DNA of 21,376 nt from a virus. The notes beneath the pieces were generated by a model. That model was not told where the DNA came from, made no database searches, and saw only the letters and a program-made list of their open reading frames with translations. Positions within the stretch are counted from its first letter, which is position 1. Each line of letters begins with the position of its first letter. The position numbers were made by a program, and so were the translations under genes. The DNA is taken from the IMG/VR virus record IMGVR_UViG_3300009159_007876, positions 1-21,376 of that record; one strand, given 5' to 3'. This document shows positions 1 to 7,570 of this stretch, one piece after another.

Positions 1-1082
1 AACCTACTGGACCGAAATTTATCAATGTCGGGCAATTTGGTGGACCGAAATTTATAAGGCTACATACGGGGAATGGACCGAAGCTTATCAATGTCGGGAA
101 TGTAGATACCGGTCCGAAACTTATCACGCTCGATACGCTTACTGGACCGAAGTTTATCAATGTCGGGAATGTCGACACCGGACCGAAATTTATCAAGGAA
201 AAGCTGGGTGCCGGACCGAAGTTTATGGCACTGCAAAAATTCGGTATCGGACCGAAGCTTATCAATGTCGGGAATGTCGATACTGGTCCGAAACTTATCA
301 CGCTCGAGACGCTTACCGGACCAAAGCTTATCAATGTCGGGAATGTCGATACCGGTCCGAATCCTATAATCGTCGGGAAGCTTACTGGACCGAAACTTAT
401 CAATGTCGGACATACAATTGGACCGAAACTTATAAGGCTACACACGGGGAATGGACCGAAACCTATAATCGTCGGGAATGATGGCGGCAAATCGAAGCTT
501 ATCAATGTCGGTATATTTGGAGGATCGAAGCTTATCAATGTCGGTATGTTGGGCACACTGAAACTTATCAGGGTAGGTATGGTTATCGGACCGAAGCTTA
601 TGGTGCTGCAAAAATTCGGTATCGGACCGAAGTTTATCAATGTCGGTATACTTGGTATGCTGAAGCTTATCAATGTCGGTATGTTTGGAGGGTCGAAGCT
701 TATCAATGTCGGTATGCTTGGCGTACTGAAGCTTATCAATGTCGGTATGCTTGGCGTACTGAAGCTTATCAATGTCGGTATGGTTATCGGACCGAAGCTT
801 ATAGATGTAGGTATGTTCAAAGGACCGAAATCTATCAATGTAGGACATATAATCGGACCGAAACTTATAAGGCTGCATACTGGAAAAGGTCCGAAATTGA
901 TGATTGTTGGGAATGTCGGCATCGGACCGAAATCTATGATAGTTGGGAAAACAAGCGGTCCGAAGGTTATGTTCGTTGGGAAACTCAAAGGTCCGAAAGT
1001 TATGCTGGTCGGCAGATTAAGCGGTCCGAAGTTGATGGTGCTGCAGAAATTAGGTATCGGTCCAAACCTTATCACCGTCGGT
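1..1082 (-). repeat. Tandem 33/36-base coding repeat (PTLISFGP units)
   Basis: About 32 consecutive units can be read on the minus strand, and the array continues past the left edge. The protein core is P-T-L-I-S-F-G-P, with variants CSLISFGP, SSVISFGP, PTIIDFGP and PTLISFST. Most units have 11 residues, some have 12 and one has 10. The DNA core on the plus strand is close to GGACCGAAGCTTATCAATGT. Two neighbouring units around 706-771 are identical over 33 bases, which indicates recent duplication. Because the period is a multiple of three and lacks stops, other frames on both strands are also open. Those frames are not genes. Confidence 0.95.
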
Positions 1083-2005
1083 ATCGGAGGGTCGACCACG
1101 ATTATTGACGGTATGTTTATTGGTCCGAGTGGTCCTATGTCCAAGCACGGGAACACGATCGGAGGAGGCTGTACGTTTATGGTCGGGAACGTTATGTCGG
1201 GTATGTTTATCTGGGGTATGTCTGGTATGTTCGGTATTATGATTTCAAATGGCGGATTGGTCGCAATCTTCGTTGGTTCCGCGGATACGGTTCGTTCGGT
1301 CGGACTCTGTATGATCGTACATTTCGTGCTGCTTATCTGGATCACCGGGTCGATAGTGGTGTTCGCCGCATATGTGTGCGTTCCGGAGAGTTCGGTCGTC
1401 GTGAAGCTTCCGTCGCCGAAGTCTATCCTGAAGCTCTTGAACGACCCGACCACATCGACATTGTAGTTGGCGATAGTTCCGATAGTCGGATCGGTTGAGA
1501 CTATGGAGAAGAAAAACGTCACGTCTGGGCAGGTGTAGTCGTCGAATATGACCGCCAGCTCTGAAAGGTTTCTGATTCTCCAGTCAAGCGATTCCTTGTC
1601 TTCGGTGAAGTTGTAGCCGATGAAGTTTTCGATCTTGATTATCGCGTCGACCAACTGGTTGTGGTGTTCCGCTATTACGAAACCCCTGACTTCGGATCCG
1701 GAATAGTTGAACTTGGTCTTGTTCCCCCCGAGGTTCCTCACGCAGTTTTTGAACTTATTGATCTTGCCGTTGCCGTCTTTCTCCACGCTGTTGTAGTAGA
1801 AAAGCTCTCCGTCTATGTTCGCAAACCCGTTTTCCGACCATATCTCCATGCTTCCCAAGGCTACTGGCTTGATGTCAATCGATTCCTCGTACGGATGATT
1901 GTCGACGGTGGTTGTGGTCTCCGACGTGTTGTACACCAGGAACAAAGTACGATCGGTGTCGTATTTTTTCGGATATACAGGTGTTGGAGGGAAATTACTA
2001 GGCAT
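1..2005 (-). CDS. PKD-domain fibre-like protein with Phe-Gly-Pro repeat shaft (3' end outside window)
   Basis: The reading frame opens with ATG at 2005, 25 bases after the stop of the preceding paralogue, and stays open to the left edge (about 668 residues), so the C-terminus is missing. Residues 1-150 match the N-terminal domain of the next two genes (TLFLVYNTS near residue 20; the helix motif AEHHNQLVDAIIKIE at 112-126). A PKD-type domain follows at about 160-235, with DFGDGS at 195-200 and GTHTYA. From about 255 the chain becomes Ile/Pro rich, and from about 309 it is an array of 11- or 12-residue units of the type PTLISFGP plus three or four residues. The likely role is a tail fibre or another long virion appendage. 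That rests on its place beside the baseplate genes, the PKD domain and the repeat shaft, not on a recognised family. The ribosome site is weak (AAGAGA). Confidence 0.85.
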   Translation of the reverse strand, partial: MPSNFPPTPVYPKKYDTDRTLFLVYNTSETTTTVDNHPYEESIDIKPVALGSMEIWSENGFANIDGELFYYNSVEKDGNGKINKFKNCVRNLGGNKTKFNYSGSEVRGFVIAEHHNQLVDAIIKIENFIGYNFTEDKESLDWRIRNLSELAVIFDDYTCPDVTFFFSIVSTDPTIGTIANYNVDVVGSFKSFRIDFGDGSFTTTELSGTHTYAANTTIDPVIQISSTKCTIIQSPTERTVSAEPTKIATNPPFEIIIPNIPDIPQINIPDITFPTINVQPPPIVFPCLDIGPLGPINIPSIIVVDPPIPTVIRFGPIPNFCSTINFGPLNLPTSITFGPLSFPTNITFGPLVFPTIIDFGPMPTFPTIINFGPFPVCSLISFGPIICPTLIDFGPLNIPTSISFGPITIPTLISFSTPSIPTLISFSTPSIPTLISFDPPNIPTLISFSIPSIPTLINFGPIPNFCSTISFGPITIPTLISFSVPNIPTLISFDPPNIPTLISFDLPPSFPTIIGFGPFPVCSLISFGPIVCPTLISFGPVSFPTIIGFGPVSTFPTLISFGPVSVSSVISFGPVSTFPTLISFGPIPNFCSAINFGPAPSFSLINFGPVSTFPTLINFGPVSVSSVISFGPVSTFPTLISFGPFPVCSLINFGPPNCPTLINFGPVG

Positions 2006-2030
2006 TTGTCTCTTATTTATAGGTTTGGGG

Positions 2031-4301
2031 TTAGAAAATACTCATAATCCATTGTTTGCCGGTAGGTCTGTAGGATACGCTGCTGAATGTAAGGCTTGTC
2101 TCGTTGAACTTTATGAAGGGCTTGTTGCTGTAGTCGAAGCTTATAAACGCTGTTTTCTCCCCGTCGGAGCATGCGACCATGGTCTGAGACTGACTGTCGA
2201 AACCGACTACGGTGTTGTCCTGCAGGAGCCTGAAGGACGCCGAATTGACTCCGGTCCCCCCTGTCTCCCAGACATTCGTAGTCGGGTTGTAGGCTGATAT
2301 CGAGCCGCTGTTGTTGAAGAAATACACTCCCTGGCTTAGCGTCACAAGTTGACCCTCGACCTTCGCCGGACCAGTCATGTCGTTCATCTTCCTGATGTCC
2401 ACAAACAATTCGGATACCGTGCCTGAAGTCTTGTAGAAGTTTTTTATCCTGAAGAAGTTACCGACCCCCTGGTTGCGCAGGAAGAACCCGGCCGTATCCT
2501 TCCAGCAAGACCTGTAGACGCTCATGTGACCTTGCTGCGGCTCTCCGTAGGAGTCGTAAGTCACTTCGTTGTTCTTTAGTTCCTGCGCGCCGTTCTTGTA
2601 GTTGGAAGTCGACAGCGTGGAACTTGATGACGTCATGTTCTGGAGGTTCGTGGTGGTCTTTTCCTGGTTCGTTAGGCTCGTGTTCGGCAATTGGCTTGCT
2701 GCGATGCCGCCAAGCAAGAAGTACAGTTCGTTCGAGTTGTGCATCTCGACCCAGTTCCAAGGTCTGTATACTGGGTTTTTGGAAGTGTACGATTGCGCGA
2801 ACCCGTTGAACTCGTTCACGATTATTGTTTCGGTCGATGGCGATTCCACCGAACTCCTTCCGCTGGCGTTGAAGACCAGACCGACGCCGCCGTTGCCGGA
2901 AGGGGTCGTGCCGCGCGGGGCAAAACCGTTGTTCCTGGAGAATTCGCTTTTCTGCTGATCCTCGTTTGGCTCGCCGTCAAGGAATGAGTCGTCCGTGTTT
3001 ATGGTTAGGGGGCTGGTGAAGTTGGTCTTGAACGTTTCGCTTATGAGACCGAACTCGTAGCTGCTGACTTCGCCCGTCGAAGTGTAGTTCCACAACCAAA
3101 GGTTGTATTTCTCGACTACGTCGATGGAGTTCTCGTAGTTCGTTATCCTGTAGGCTCCGTAGGCGGTGTCGGTCCTCAATATAAGGTCGTAGATCCCTCC
3201 GATGCTGTAGGAAGCCCTGGCGGAAGACGAGTTCGAGTGGGTCAGATCGTCGGACAGAGCCCAGCTGTAGTTGACGATCGGATCTATGGGCGCCCCTCCT
3301 GAAAGTTCTTCCCCGGCGAAAGACTTGCCGTTGTTCGGGTTGATCGAAGGTAGCTGTGGCACTTCCGCGTCCACAAACGTGTTTATTGGAGTCCTTACCA
3401 CCGGCGTAGTCGTGTATGGACCGTTGACTGGATCTCCGCTCCTGGTCAGAATCTGGTTAGCCCTCAAGTTGTAGTTTATCACGGCTTCGTCCGGGGCTTC
3501 GTATCTGGGGTTTATGTACTCAGGGAAAACCACCGTGTCCGATCCGAAATCGTTTGTGACCGTTAGTTTCACGTCGTATATTCCTGGCTTCGCGTAAACC
3601 TTCCTTATTTTACCGCCGTCCATGTCCTGCACGATCACGTTGTCTTGGGTTACCGGACCGTCTGTCGTGCTTATGGTGACTATGGAAGGTCCGGTGTTGT
3701 CGCCGAAATCCCAAATGTAGCTTATGACCCCGGACGTGCCATCAGTCCCAAGCCTGAAGCTTAAGTCCTTGAACTCCACGGTCAACGGGGTCAGACCTAT
3801 CTTCTTGTCGGCTGTGAACCAAGCCTTCGGCACCAGGGCTATCTTTCGAACGTAGTTCGTCCTCTCCTCCATGGTCCCGACCAGTGGCTGGGACGCGATA
3901 TCGCCTTTCTTCCCGGCTGTTTGCTCTATTGCTATTATGGTGTCCTTGATGGCGTTGTGGTGCTGAGCCATGACGTTCTGCGTGACATTCGTTATGTCCC
4001 TTGGCTTCACCATGTCCTGGAATCCCGGAAGTATCTCGAGATTGTCGAACGAGACTTGGGTTCTGCTCCCGTAATAGAACGACAAAGCCCTGACTTCCGC
4101 GTCGCTGCACTGTTCCGTCAGGGTTATGAACCCGGTGCCAGGAAACCTCTCTATGGTCTCGTAGTCGCCATACACCGATATGGTGGTGTCTCCAGGGTTG
4201 TAGTCGGCGGACAGCTTGACCCTCAAGCTGTCGTGCACAAGGAACAATGTGTCGTCCGAGTCGATGCTCGTGGGGAATGTCGGGTTTTCTGGTATGGTCA
4301 T
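2031..4301 (-). CDS. PKD-domain virion protein with kelch-like C-terminal region
   Basis: This is a 756-residue protein, the second of three tandem paralogues. Its ATG overlaps the upstream stop by one base (TAATG). Residues 1-130 form the shared N-terminal domain (DDTLFLVHDS near 16-25; AQHHNAIKDTIIAIE at 112-126). A PKD domain lies at about 150-265, with IWDFGDN near 196-202 and the closing strand GIYDVKLTVTNDFG. A more degenerate PKD-like segment follows near 330-390 (NYSWALSDD, GGIYDLILR). The last 350 residues are Ser/Thr/Asn rich. They contain a kelch-like blade (VYFFNNSGSISAYNPTTNVW) and end in KQWIMSIF, which suggests a beta-propeller or receptor-binding head. A fibre or receptor-binding role is inferred from position and architecture. 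No catalytic motif was seen. Confidence 0.85.
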   Translation of the reverse strand: MTIPENPTFPTSIDSDDTLFLVHDSLRVKLSADYNPGDTTISVYGDYETIERFPGTGFITLTEQCSDAEVRALSFYYGSRTQVSFDNLEILPGFQDMVKPRDITNVTQNVMAQHHNAIKDTIIAIEQTAGKKGDIASQPLVGTMEERTNYVRKIALVPKAWFTADKKIGLTPLTVEFKDLSFRLGTDGTSGVISYIWDFGDNTGPSIVTISTTDGPVTQDNVIVQDMDGGKIRKVYAKPGIYDVKLTVTNDFGSDTVVFPEYINPRYEAPDEAVINYNLRANQILTRSGDPVNGPYTTTPVVRTPINTFVDAEVPQLPSINPNNGKSFAGEELSGGAPIDPIVNYSWALSDDLTHSNSSSARASYSIGGIYDLILRTDTAYGAYRITNYENSIDVVEKYNLWLWNYTSTGEVSSYEFGLISETFKTNFTSPLTINTDDSFLDGEPNEDQQKSEFSRNNGFAPRGTTPSGNGGVGLVFNASGRSSVESPSTETIIVNEFNGFAQSYTSKNPVYRPWNWVEMHNSNELYFLLGGIAASQLPNTSLTNQEKTTTNLQNMTSSSSTLSTSNYKNGAQELKNNEVTYDSYGEPQQGHMSVYRSCWKDTAGFFLRNQGVGNFFRIKNFYKTSGTVSELFVDIRKMNDMTGPAKVEGQLVTLSQGVYFFNNSGSISAYNPTTNVWETGGTGVNSASFRLLQDNTVVGFDSQSQTMVACSDGEKTAFISFDYSNKPFIKFNETSLTFSSVSYRPTGKQWIMSIF

Positions 4302-5350
4302 TAATACACCACTATGCTTTCGGTAAGGTATGTCCTCTTGCTCAAGGAGTTTTCAAGAACGACTATGAGTGAGGGTTTGTAGTTTCCCTTCTTTTCATAG
4401 ACGAACTTGACGGAATGATTGTTGGGGTTGTTCTCTTGATAGCTCTGATTCTGGACCGGCACTCCGTCTATGGTTCCCTCGCCGTCGAAAATCCAGTATC
4501 TCTGCACTATGTCGCCGTCGGTTTGGTCGGTGAAGACGAACTCTGTCGGCGTCGTGCTTTCGAGCGTCGCCGTATCTGACGAGACTCCTTGTATCGGTCT
4601 TATGTAGAAAAAGGAGTTGATGTCCTGCTTGCTGACGGTGATGTAGTTGTCCTTCGTCATGACGCCCTGACCTCCAAGGCTCGAAACTATGTTGAGCTGG
4701 ACTGTGTAGGCGCCTTCGTTCTGGTAGGTGTGTGTCGGGCTTTTCTCGACCGATGTCGTTCCGTCTCCGAAATCCCAAAAATGCCTGATGAGGTTTCCGG
4801 TGCTGAAATTCTGGAATCTCACCTTCAGTGGCGGCGCCCCGGATATCCTGTGAGCCCTGAATATGGCTTTCGGGGAAAAGAATATGTTCTCCTGCCTCTT
4901 GAGTATGCCGTTGAGCGACGTGGACAAGGGGCTGGAAGATACACCTAGATTGTTCTCTATGTTGTAGACCGCGTCCCTTAGGGCGTTGTGGTGCTCTGCC
5001 GCCACCACGTTCCCGACATGTGAGTTTGCCGACCAAGTGGTTTGCTTGGATCCGGCGAAACCCCTTGCTAGATCGCTGAAAACCCCTGGGCTTTTGACGG
5101 CGTAATAGACCAACTCGTGGTTGCCGGATTTCCCCGGAGGCGGTCCGATCCGAATGACGCCCTTGTCTGGGAACTTGTCGTTGTTCTCGACTATGATGTA
5201 CTTCCCGTTGAACGCGACGGATTGGCGCAGCACGGTCTCCGCGTTGTTTTTCACCTCGTAGAGCACTTCTTTGTTGTCCAGGGCTATCGGGTACACGGAA
5301 AGGTTTCCTATGGCGTAACCCGAATCGAGCGTAGATAGTCTAGTCGCCAT
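4301..5350 (-). CDS. PKD-domain virion protein, shortest of three paralogues
   Basis: This is a 349-residue protein whose start overlaps the stop of the coiled-coil gene by 11 bases. It has a strong ribosome site (CAGGAG, four bases before ATG). Residues 1-135 are the shared N-terminal domain, with the signature AAEHHNALRDAVYNIEN at about 117-133. A textbook PKD domain spans about 158-240 (FWDFGDGTTS at 191-200, then THTYQNEGAYTVQLNI). A second, more divergent PKD-like domain fills about 242-349 (RYWIFDGEG, FVYEKKGNYKPSLIVV). It has no extended C-terminus, unlike its two downstream paralogues. It may therefore be the basal or adaptor version of the same fold, with the others adding a head or a shaft. 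A structural role is inferred. Confidence 0.85.
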   Translation of the reverse strand: MATRLSTLDSGYAIGNLSVYPIALDNKEVLYEVKNNAETVLRQSVAFNGKYIIVENNDKFPDKGVIRIGPPPGKSGNHELVYYAVKSPGVFSDLARGFAGSKQTTWSANSHVGNVVAAEHHNALRDAVYNIENNLGVSSSPLSTSLNGILKRQENIFFSPKAIFRAHRISGAPPLKVRFQNFSTGNLIRHFWDFGDGTTSVEKSPTHTYQNEGAYTVQLNIVSSLGGQGVMTKDNYITVSKQDINSFFYIRPIQGVSSDTATLESTTPTEFVFTDQTDGDIVQRYWIFDGEGTIDGVPVQNQSYQENNPNNHSVKFVYEKKGNYKPSLIVVLENSLSKRTYLTESIVVY

Positions 5351-6038
5351 GTTTCTCCTGTTTGTTTGCCAGAGACATTTCCGCCTGCTGCTTGATGTGA
5401 GCCATCTGCCCGTGCCTCAGCTCGAGGTTCTTGACCGTCTGCTGCTTGATCGGCAAGTCGTCAGGCAAAGCCATGACGGTCTCGATAATCTCCGTGTCGA
5501 CCGTCGAGTGGAGCAGCATCTTCAGGTTCACCTTCTGCAAAAGTTTCTCGTTCCAGTATTGCTTCTGGGAATCTATGTCGTCGTAGTTCCTCAGCGGCTC
5601 TATCTTGTTCAGGCTTTCGAAGGTTATGACGAAGAAGTTAGCCTCCTCCTCTAGATGCCTCATCTTCTTGGTCAGAACCTCAAGATTCTTCTCCGACAAG
5701 ACTTTTTTCCTTCTCATCTTCCTGATGCCGATCTCCATTTCCCGGAGTTCCGAACTAGAATCCTCTTTGCCGATCCTTTTCCTTAAGGTGTCCTCTAGTT
5801 TATCTATGTTTATGTCGATCAATTCTAAGTTGTCTTTGCCGTCATCAATCTCAAGCATTATGGACTCGAGAGACTCGTGTCTCGTCTTGATCTCCCTCAG
5901 GCACTGCCACATCTTGGACTGTATCGTTGGCTCTTTGTTGATGATGAAGTACTTCATCTGGAAATAGCTGTGCCTTTCGGCTATCTCGTTCTTTAGTATT
6001 TCCTTCATTTCGACCATGAGTTCATTTGTTTTTTGCAT
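5340..6038 (-). CDS. Coiled-coil protein of unknown function
   Basis: This is a 232-residue protein starting at an ATG preceded by GAGGTG at a good distance. It is the first gene of the leftmost minus-strand group. It is highly charged and predicted to be mostly helical. Long stretches rich in Glu, Lys, Leu and Met (about residues 45-160, including KLEDTLRKRIGKED and IRKMRRKKVLSEKNLEVL) have the pattern of a coiled coil. There is no signal peptide, membrane segment or enzyme motif. Its 3' end overlaps the first PKD gene by 11 bases, so the two are probably co-translated. It could be a fibre-assembly chaperone or a structural rod. The family is not recognised. Confidence 0.8.
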   Translation of the reverse strand: MQKTNELMVEMKEILKNEIAERHSYFQMKYFIINKEPTIQSKMWQCLREIKTRHESLESIMLEIDDGKDNLELIDINIDKLEDTLRKRIGKEDSSSELREMEIGIRKMRRKKVLSEKNLEVLTKKMRHLEEEANFFVITFESLNKIEPLRNYDDIDSQKQYWNEKLLQKVNLKMLLHSTVDTEIIETVMALPDDLPIKQQTVKNLELRHGQMAHIKQQAEMSLANKQEKHGD

Positions 6039-6111
6039 TTTTCACCTCGGTTTAATTAGAGTAAAAGAACTTGGATTGATTTTATTTTTATTTCACTTAT
6101 AATCTTTTACC
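6039..6111. promoter_or_regulatory. Divergent AT-rich promoter region
   Basis: This 73-base gap separates the only divergent gene pair. On the plus strand TTGATT (6076-6081), 16 bases and TATAAT (6098-6103) fit a bacterial promoter. The ATG at 6112 follows only eight bases after the -10 box, so the message would be leaderless or nearly so, and no Shine-Dalgarno site is visible. Alternatively, the T-rich box around 6081-6093 sits about 25 bases before the ATG, where an archaeal TATA box for a leaderless message would lie. On the minus strand GAGGTG (6043-6048) serves the coiled-coil gene. No convincing minus-strand core promoter was singled out. Confidence 0.5.
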
Positions 6112-6621
6112 ATGATTCTAAAAGGAAAAAAATTCTACCTCAGCGGACCTATAGAGTTCAGCGGGGATGACTGGCGCCCAGAACCGAAAAAAAGGCTGAA
6201 ATCAGACTTCGGCATCGATATTTTCGATCCCTACGAGGAATCGAAGCTCCTCTGGCACGAAAGAATAGCCAAAGCCAAGGAAAACCTCGACTTCGATGAT
6301 CTGGTTGCCGTGTCCAAATCGATAGTCTCAAGGGATTTGGGCATGGTCCACAGGTCGGACGCTCTGGTCGCGTGCCTTCCCTATAAGATCCCGACAATAG
6401 GGACCCACCACGAGATCATAGAAAGCATGAACACCGGTAAGCCAACCATGATCGTCTGCCCGGAGGGCAAAAGCAAGATTCCCATATGGCATTTCGGGTT
6501 CGTGCCGCTCGAGTGCATTTTCGGCTCGTGGAACGAATTGTACGCGTACCTTTCCGAAGTTGAAGCCGACAGGGCTGGAGACAGAAGGTGGGACTTCATC
6601 AGGAACGTCGACCAAGTTTGA
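6112..6621 (+). CDS. Nucleoside 2-deoxyribosyltransferase-like protein
   Basis: This 169-residue protein is the only plus-strand gene in the window. The fold is recognisable from FYLSGPIEF (8-16), the acidic/aromatic stretch around DWRPEP, RDLGMVHRSDALVAC (74-88), GTHHE (97-101; Glu101 is the likely catalytic nucleophile), a GKP turn (109-111) and PIW (124-126). Family members cleave or exchange the N-glycosidic bond of deoxynucleosides or deoxynucleotides, and relatives in phages are usually assigned to nucleotide salvage or hypermodification. The substrate cannot be told from sequence. The start is fixed because the conserved first strand begins within ten residues. It has its own promoter, so it may be expressed at a different time from the virion genes. 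It converges on the DUF3431 gene with a 24-base gap and no obvious terminator. Confidence 0.8.
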   Translation: MILKGKKFYLSGPIEFSGDDWRPEPKKRLKSDFGIDIFDPYEESKLLWHERIAKAKENLDFDDLVAVSKSIVSRDLGMVHRSDALVACLPYKIPTIGTHHEIIESMNTGKPTMIVCPEGKSKIPIWHFGFVPLECIFGSWNELYAYLSEVEADRAGDRRWDFIRNVDQV

Positions 6622-6645
6622 ATCTGTCTTTCGAATAGTATGCTT

Positions 6646-7275
6646 CTAAAGCAAAGGCTTGAAGCAAGAAACTGATTTTAGCGGCAAATTCAAAATGTTG
6701 AACCAAGAACGTTCGCAAAAATGACCCTCGACCGGATTGTTGGTCGAACACAAGCTCGAATATATTCTTTTGTAGCTTTCCAAGCTCCTCTTCATGATGA
6801 ACTTTTTGCTTACGGAGAAAATACCTTTGAAAAATACGTTTTCGCTCACGACATAACTCTCGCCGGTGGTCGACTCCCACCATTCCTTCAACGAAATGAA
6901 GTTGGAATCTCCCGGGAAGTCACACAGTCCTTCATAAAAACAGAAATCCTCTCGGTTGGAATGATAATGTCCGTGTTGCAGTCGATGCGAACTCGCGCTG
7001 AAGCCATTATTCCATATGTTTGTCATTATTTTCTTGAAGTCTTTCTGGGAAAAATCAAAATGATCTCTGTATCTTCCTTGCGAAAAAGTCATGATTTCAT
7101 CCAGATTGTCGTAGTTCGTGATTATGTGGTGTAGATACGTATGGGATTCTCTCCCGACATTTGGAAGTGAAATGGAACTTTGACTTATGTCGTCCGATCC
7201 CTTGTTGTAAATCTGAAATTTATCAAATTCAACTATCCAATCAATGTCTTCATTGTATCTAGAGACAATCAACAT
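6646..7275 (-). CDS. DUF3431-family protein (glycosyltransferase-like, function unknown)
   Basis: This is a 209-residue protein. The family is recognised from SRYNEDIDWI (5-14), IYNKG (22-26), LPNVGRESHTYLHHI (37-51) and MTFSQG (62-67). The C-terminal half has EWWEST, FFKGIFSVSK and ERSWFNIL. DUF3431 proteins are uncharacterised but often sit in polysaccharide or glycosyltransferase loci, and the layout resembles a GT-A-type enzyme. It is the last gene of the long minus-strand run. A 68-base gap precedes it, with its own TATA-like box and AGGAG ribosome site, so it may be separately transcribed. It is visibly more AT-rich than the baseplate genes and uses AGA more than AGG, which suggests a later acquisition. 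Confidence 0.8.
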   Translation of the reverse strand: MLIVSRYNEDIDWIVEFDKFQIYNKGSDDISQSSISLPNVGRESHTYLHHIITNYDNLDEIMTFSQGRYRDHFDFSQKDFKKIMTNIWNNGFSASSHRLQHGHYHSNREDFCFYEGLCDFPGDSNFISLKEWWESTTGESYVVSENVFFKGIFSVSKKFIMKRSLESYKRIYSSLCSTNNPVEGHFCERSWFNILNLPLKSVSCFKPLL

Positions 7276-7278
7276 ATG

Positions 7279-7307
7279 ACTCCTGATTTTACGTTATATA
7301 TAAAATT
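7279..7307 (-). promoter_or_regulatory. TATA-like box and ribosome site before the DUF3431 gene
   Basis: Read on the minus strand, TTTATATATAAC (about 7305-7294) is followed by an AGGAG ribosome site (7284-7280) and the ATG at 7275. It could be a bacterial -10 element with a short leader, or an archaeal TATA box about 25 bases before the start codon. No clear -35 element was found. Confidence 0.4.
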
Positions 7308-7343
7308 GGGAGTCGGATTTTCGGACTTCATCAGGAATTCAGG

Positions 7344-7559
7344 CTAAATAGGGCTCATCCTGTACTCGAATATGTCCGAACCGTCGTTGCTGTGTGGCGT
7401 CACCAAAAAAGACGACATGCAGAAATCGCACGTTATGTGGTCGATGTCTGGAGACCTGTTCTCCTTTTCTTTCACCCCTTTAGTCACAAGGCTTTTGCAG
7501 TTAGCGCACACGAACTCGCAGAATGTGTTTCCGTTGCTGAACGTCATTTCGAGCTTCAT
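7344..7559 (-). CDS. Small zinc-ribbon protein
   Basis: This is a 71-residue protein. The chosen ATG at 7559 lies four bases after GGAGGG (7569-7564), a much better start than the in-frame TTG at 7574. Two CxxC knuckles, CANC (18-21) and CDFC (44-47), separated by a charged loop, are the signature of a zinc ribbon. A further Cys is at 14. The C-terminus is short and acidic/polar. Such small ribbons in phage genomes are often nucleic-acid or protein adaptors, but nothing here fixes the role. It follows the glycosyltransferase-like gene by 11 bases, and a 68-base gap separates it from the DUF3431 gene. Confidence 0.75.
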   Translation of the reverse strand: MKLEMTFSNGNTFCEFVCANCKSLVTKGVKEKENRSPDIDHITCDFCMSSFLVTPHSNDGSDIFEYRMSPI

Positions 7560-7570
7560 CGAACCCTCCG

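Noticed and set aside
60-878. Minus-strand open frames 60-413 and 438-878 with PDIDKLRS repeats
   Set aside because: They lie in a shifted frame of the same repeat and are broken by stops. They have no ribosome site and no upstream domain.
1-1082. Could the 33-36 base repeats be a CRISPR array?
   Set aside because: There are no unique spacers between the repeats. The units are contiguous and keep one protein reading frame.
225-1466. Plus-strand 413-codon open frame made of GPKLINVGN-like repeats
   Set aside because: It is the antisense of the minus-strand FGP repeat gene. The repeat period is a multiple of three and free of stops, so it stays open by chance. The minus frame joins a paralogous N-terminal domain and a PKD domain, so that one is real.
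1661-2297. Plus-strand open frames around 1661-2297
   Set aside because: They are antisense to the N-terminal part of the first PKD paralogue and the end of the second, which have clear homologous domains on the minus strand.
6622-6645. Terminator between the convergent genes
   Set aside because: Only 24 bases separate them, with no stable hairpin and T-run. A weak GCTTC/GAAGC inverted repeat nearby has a long loop and lies partly in the coding end.
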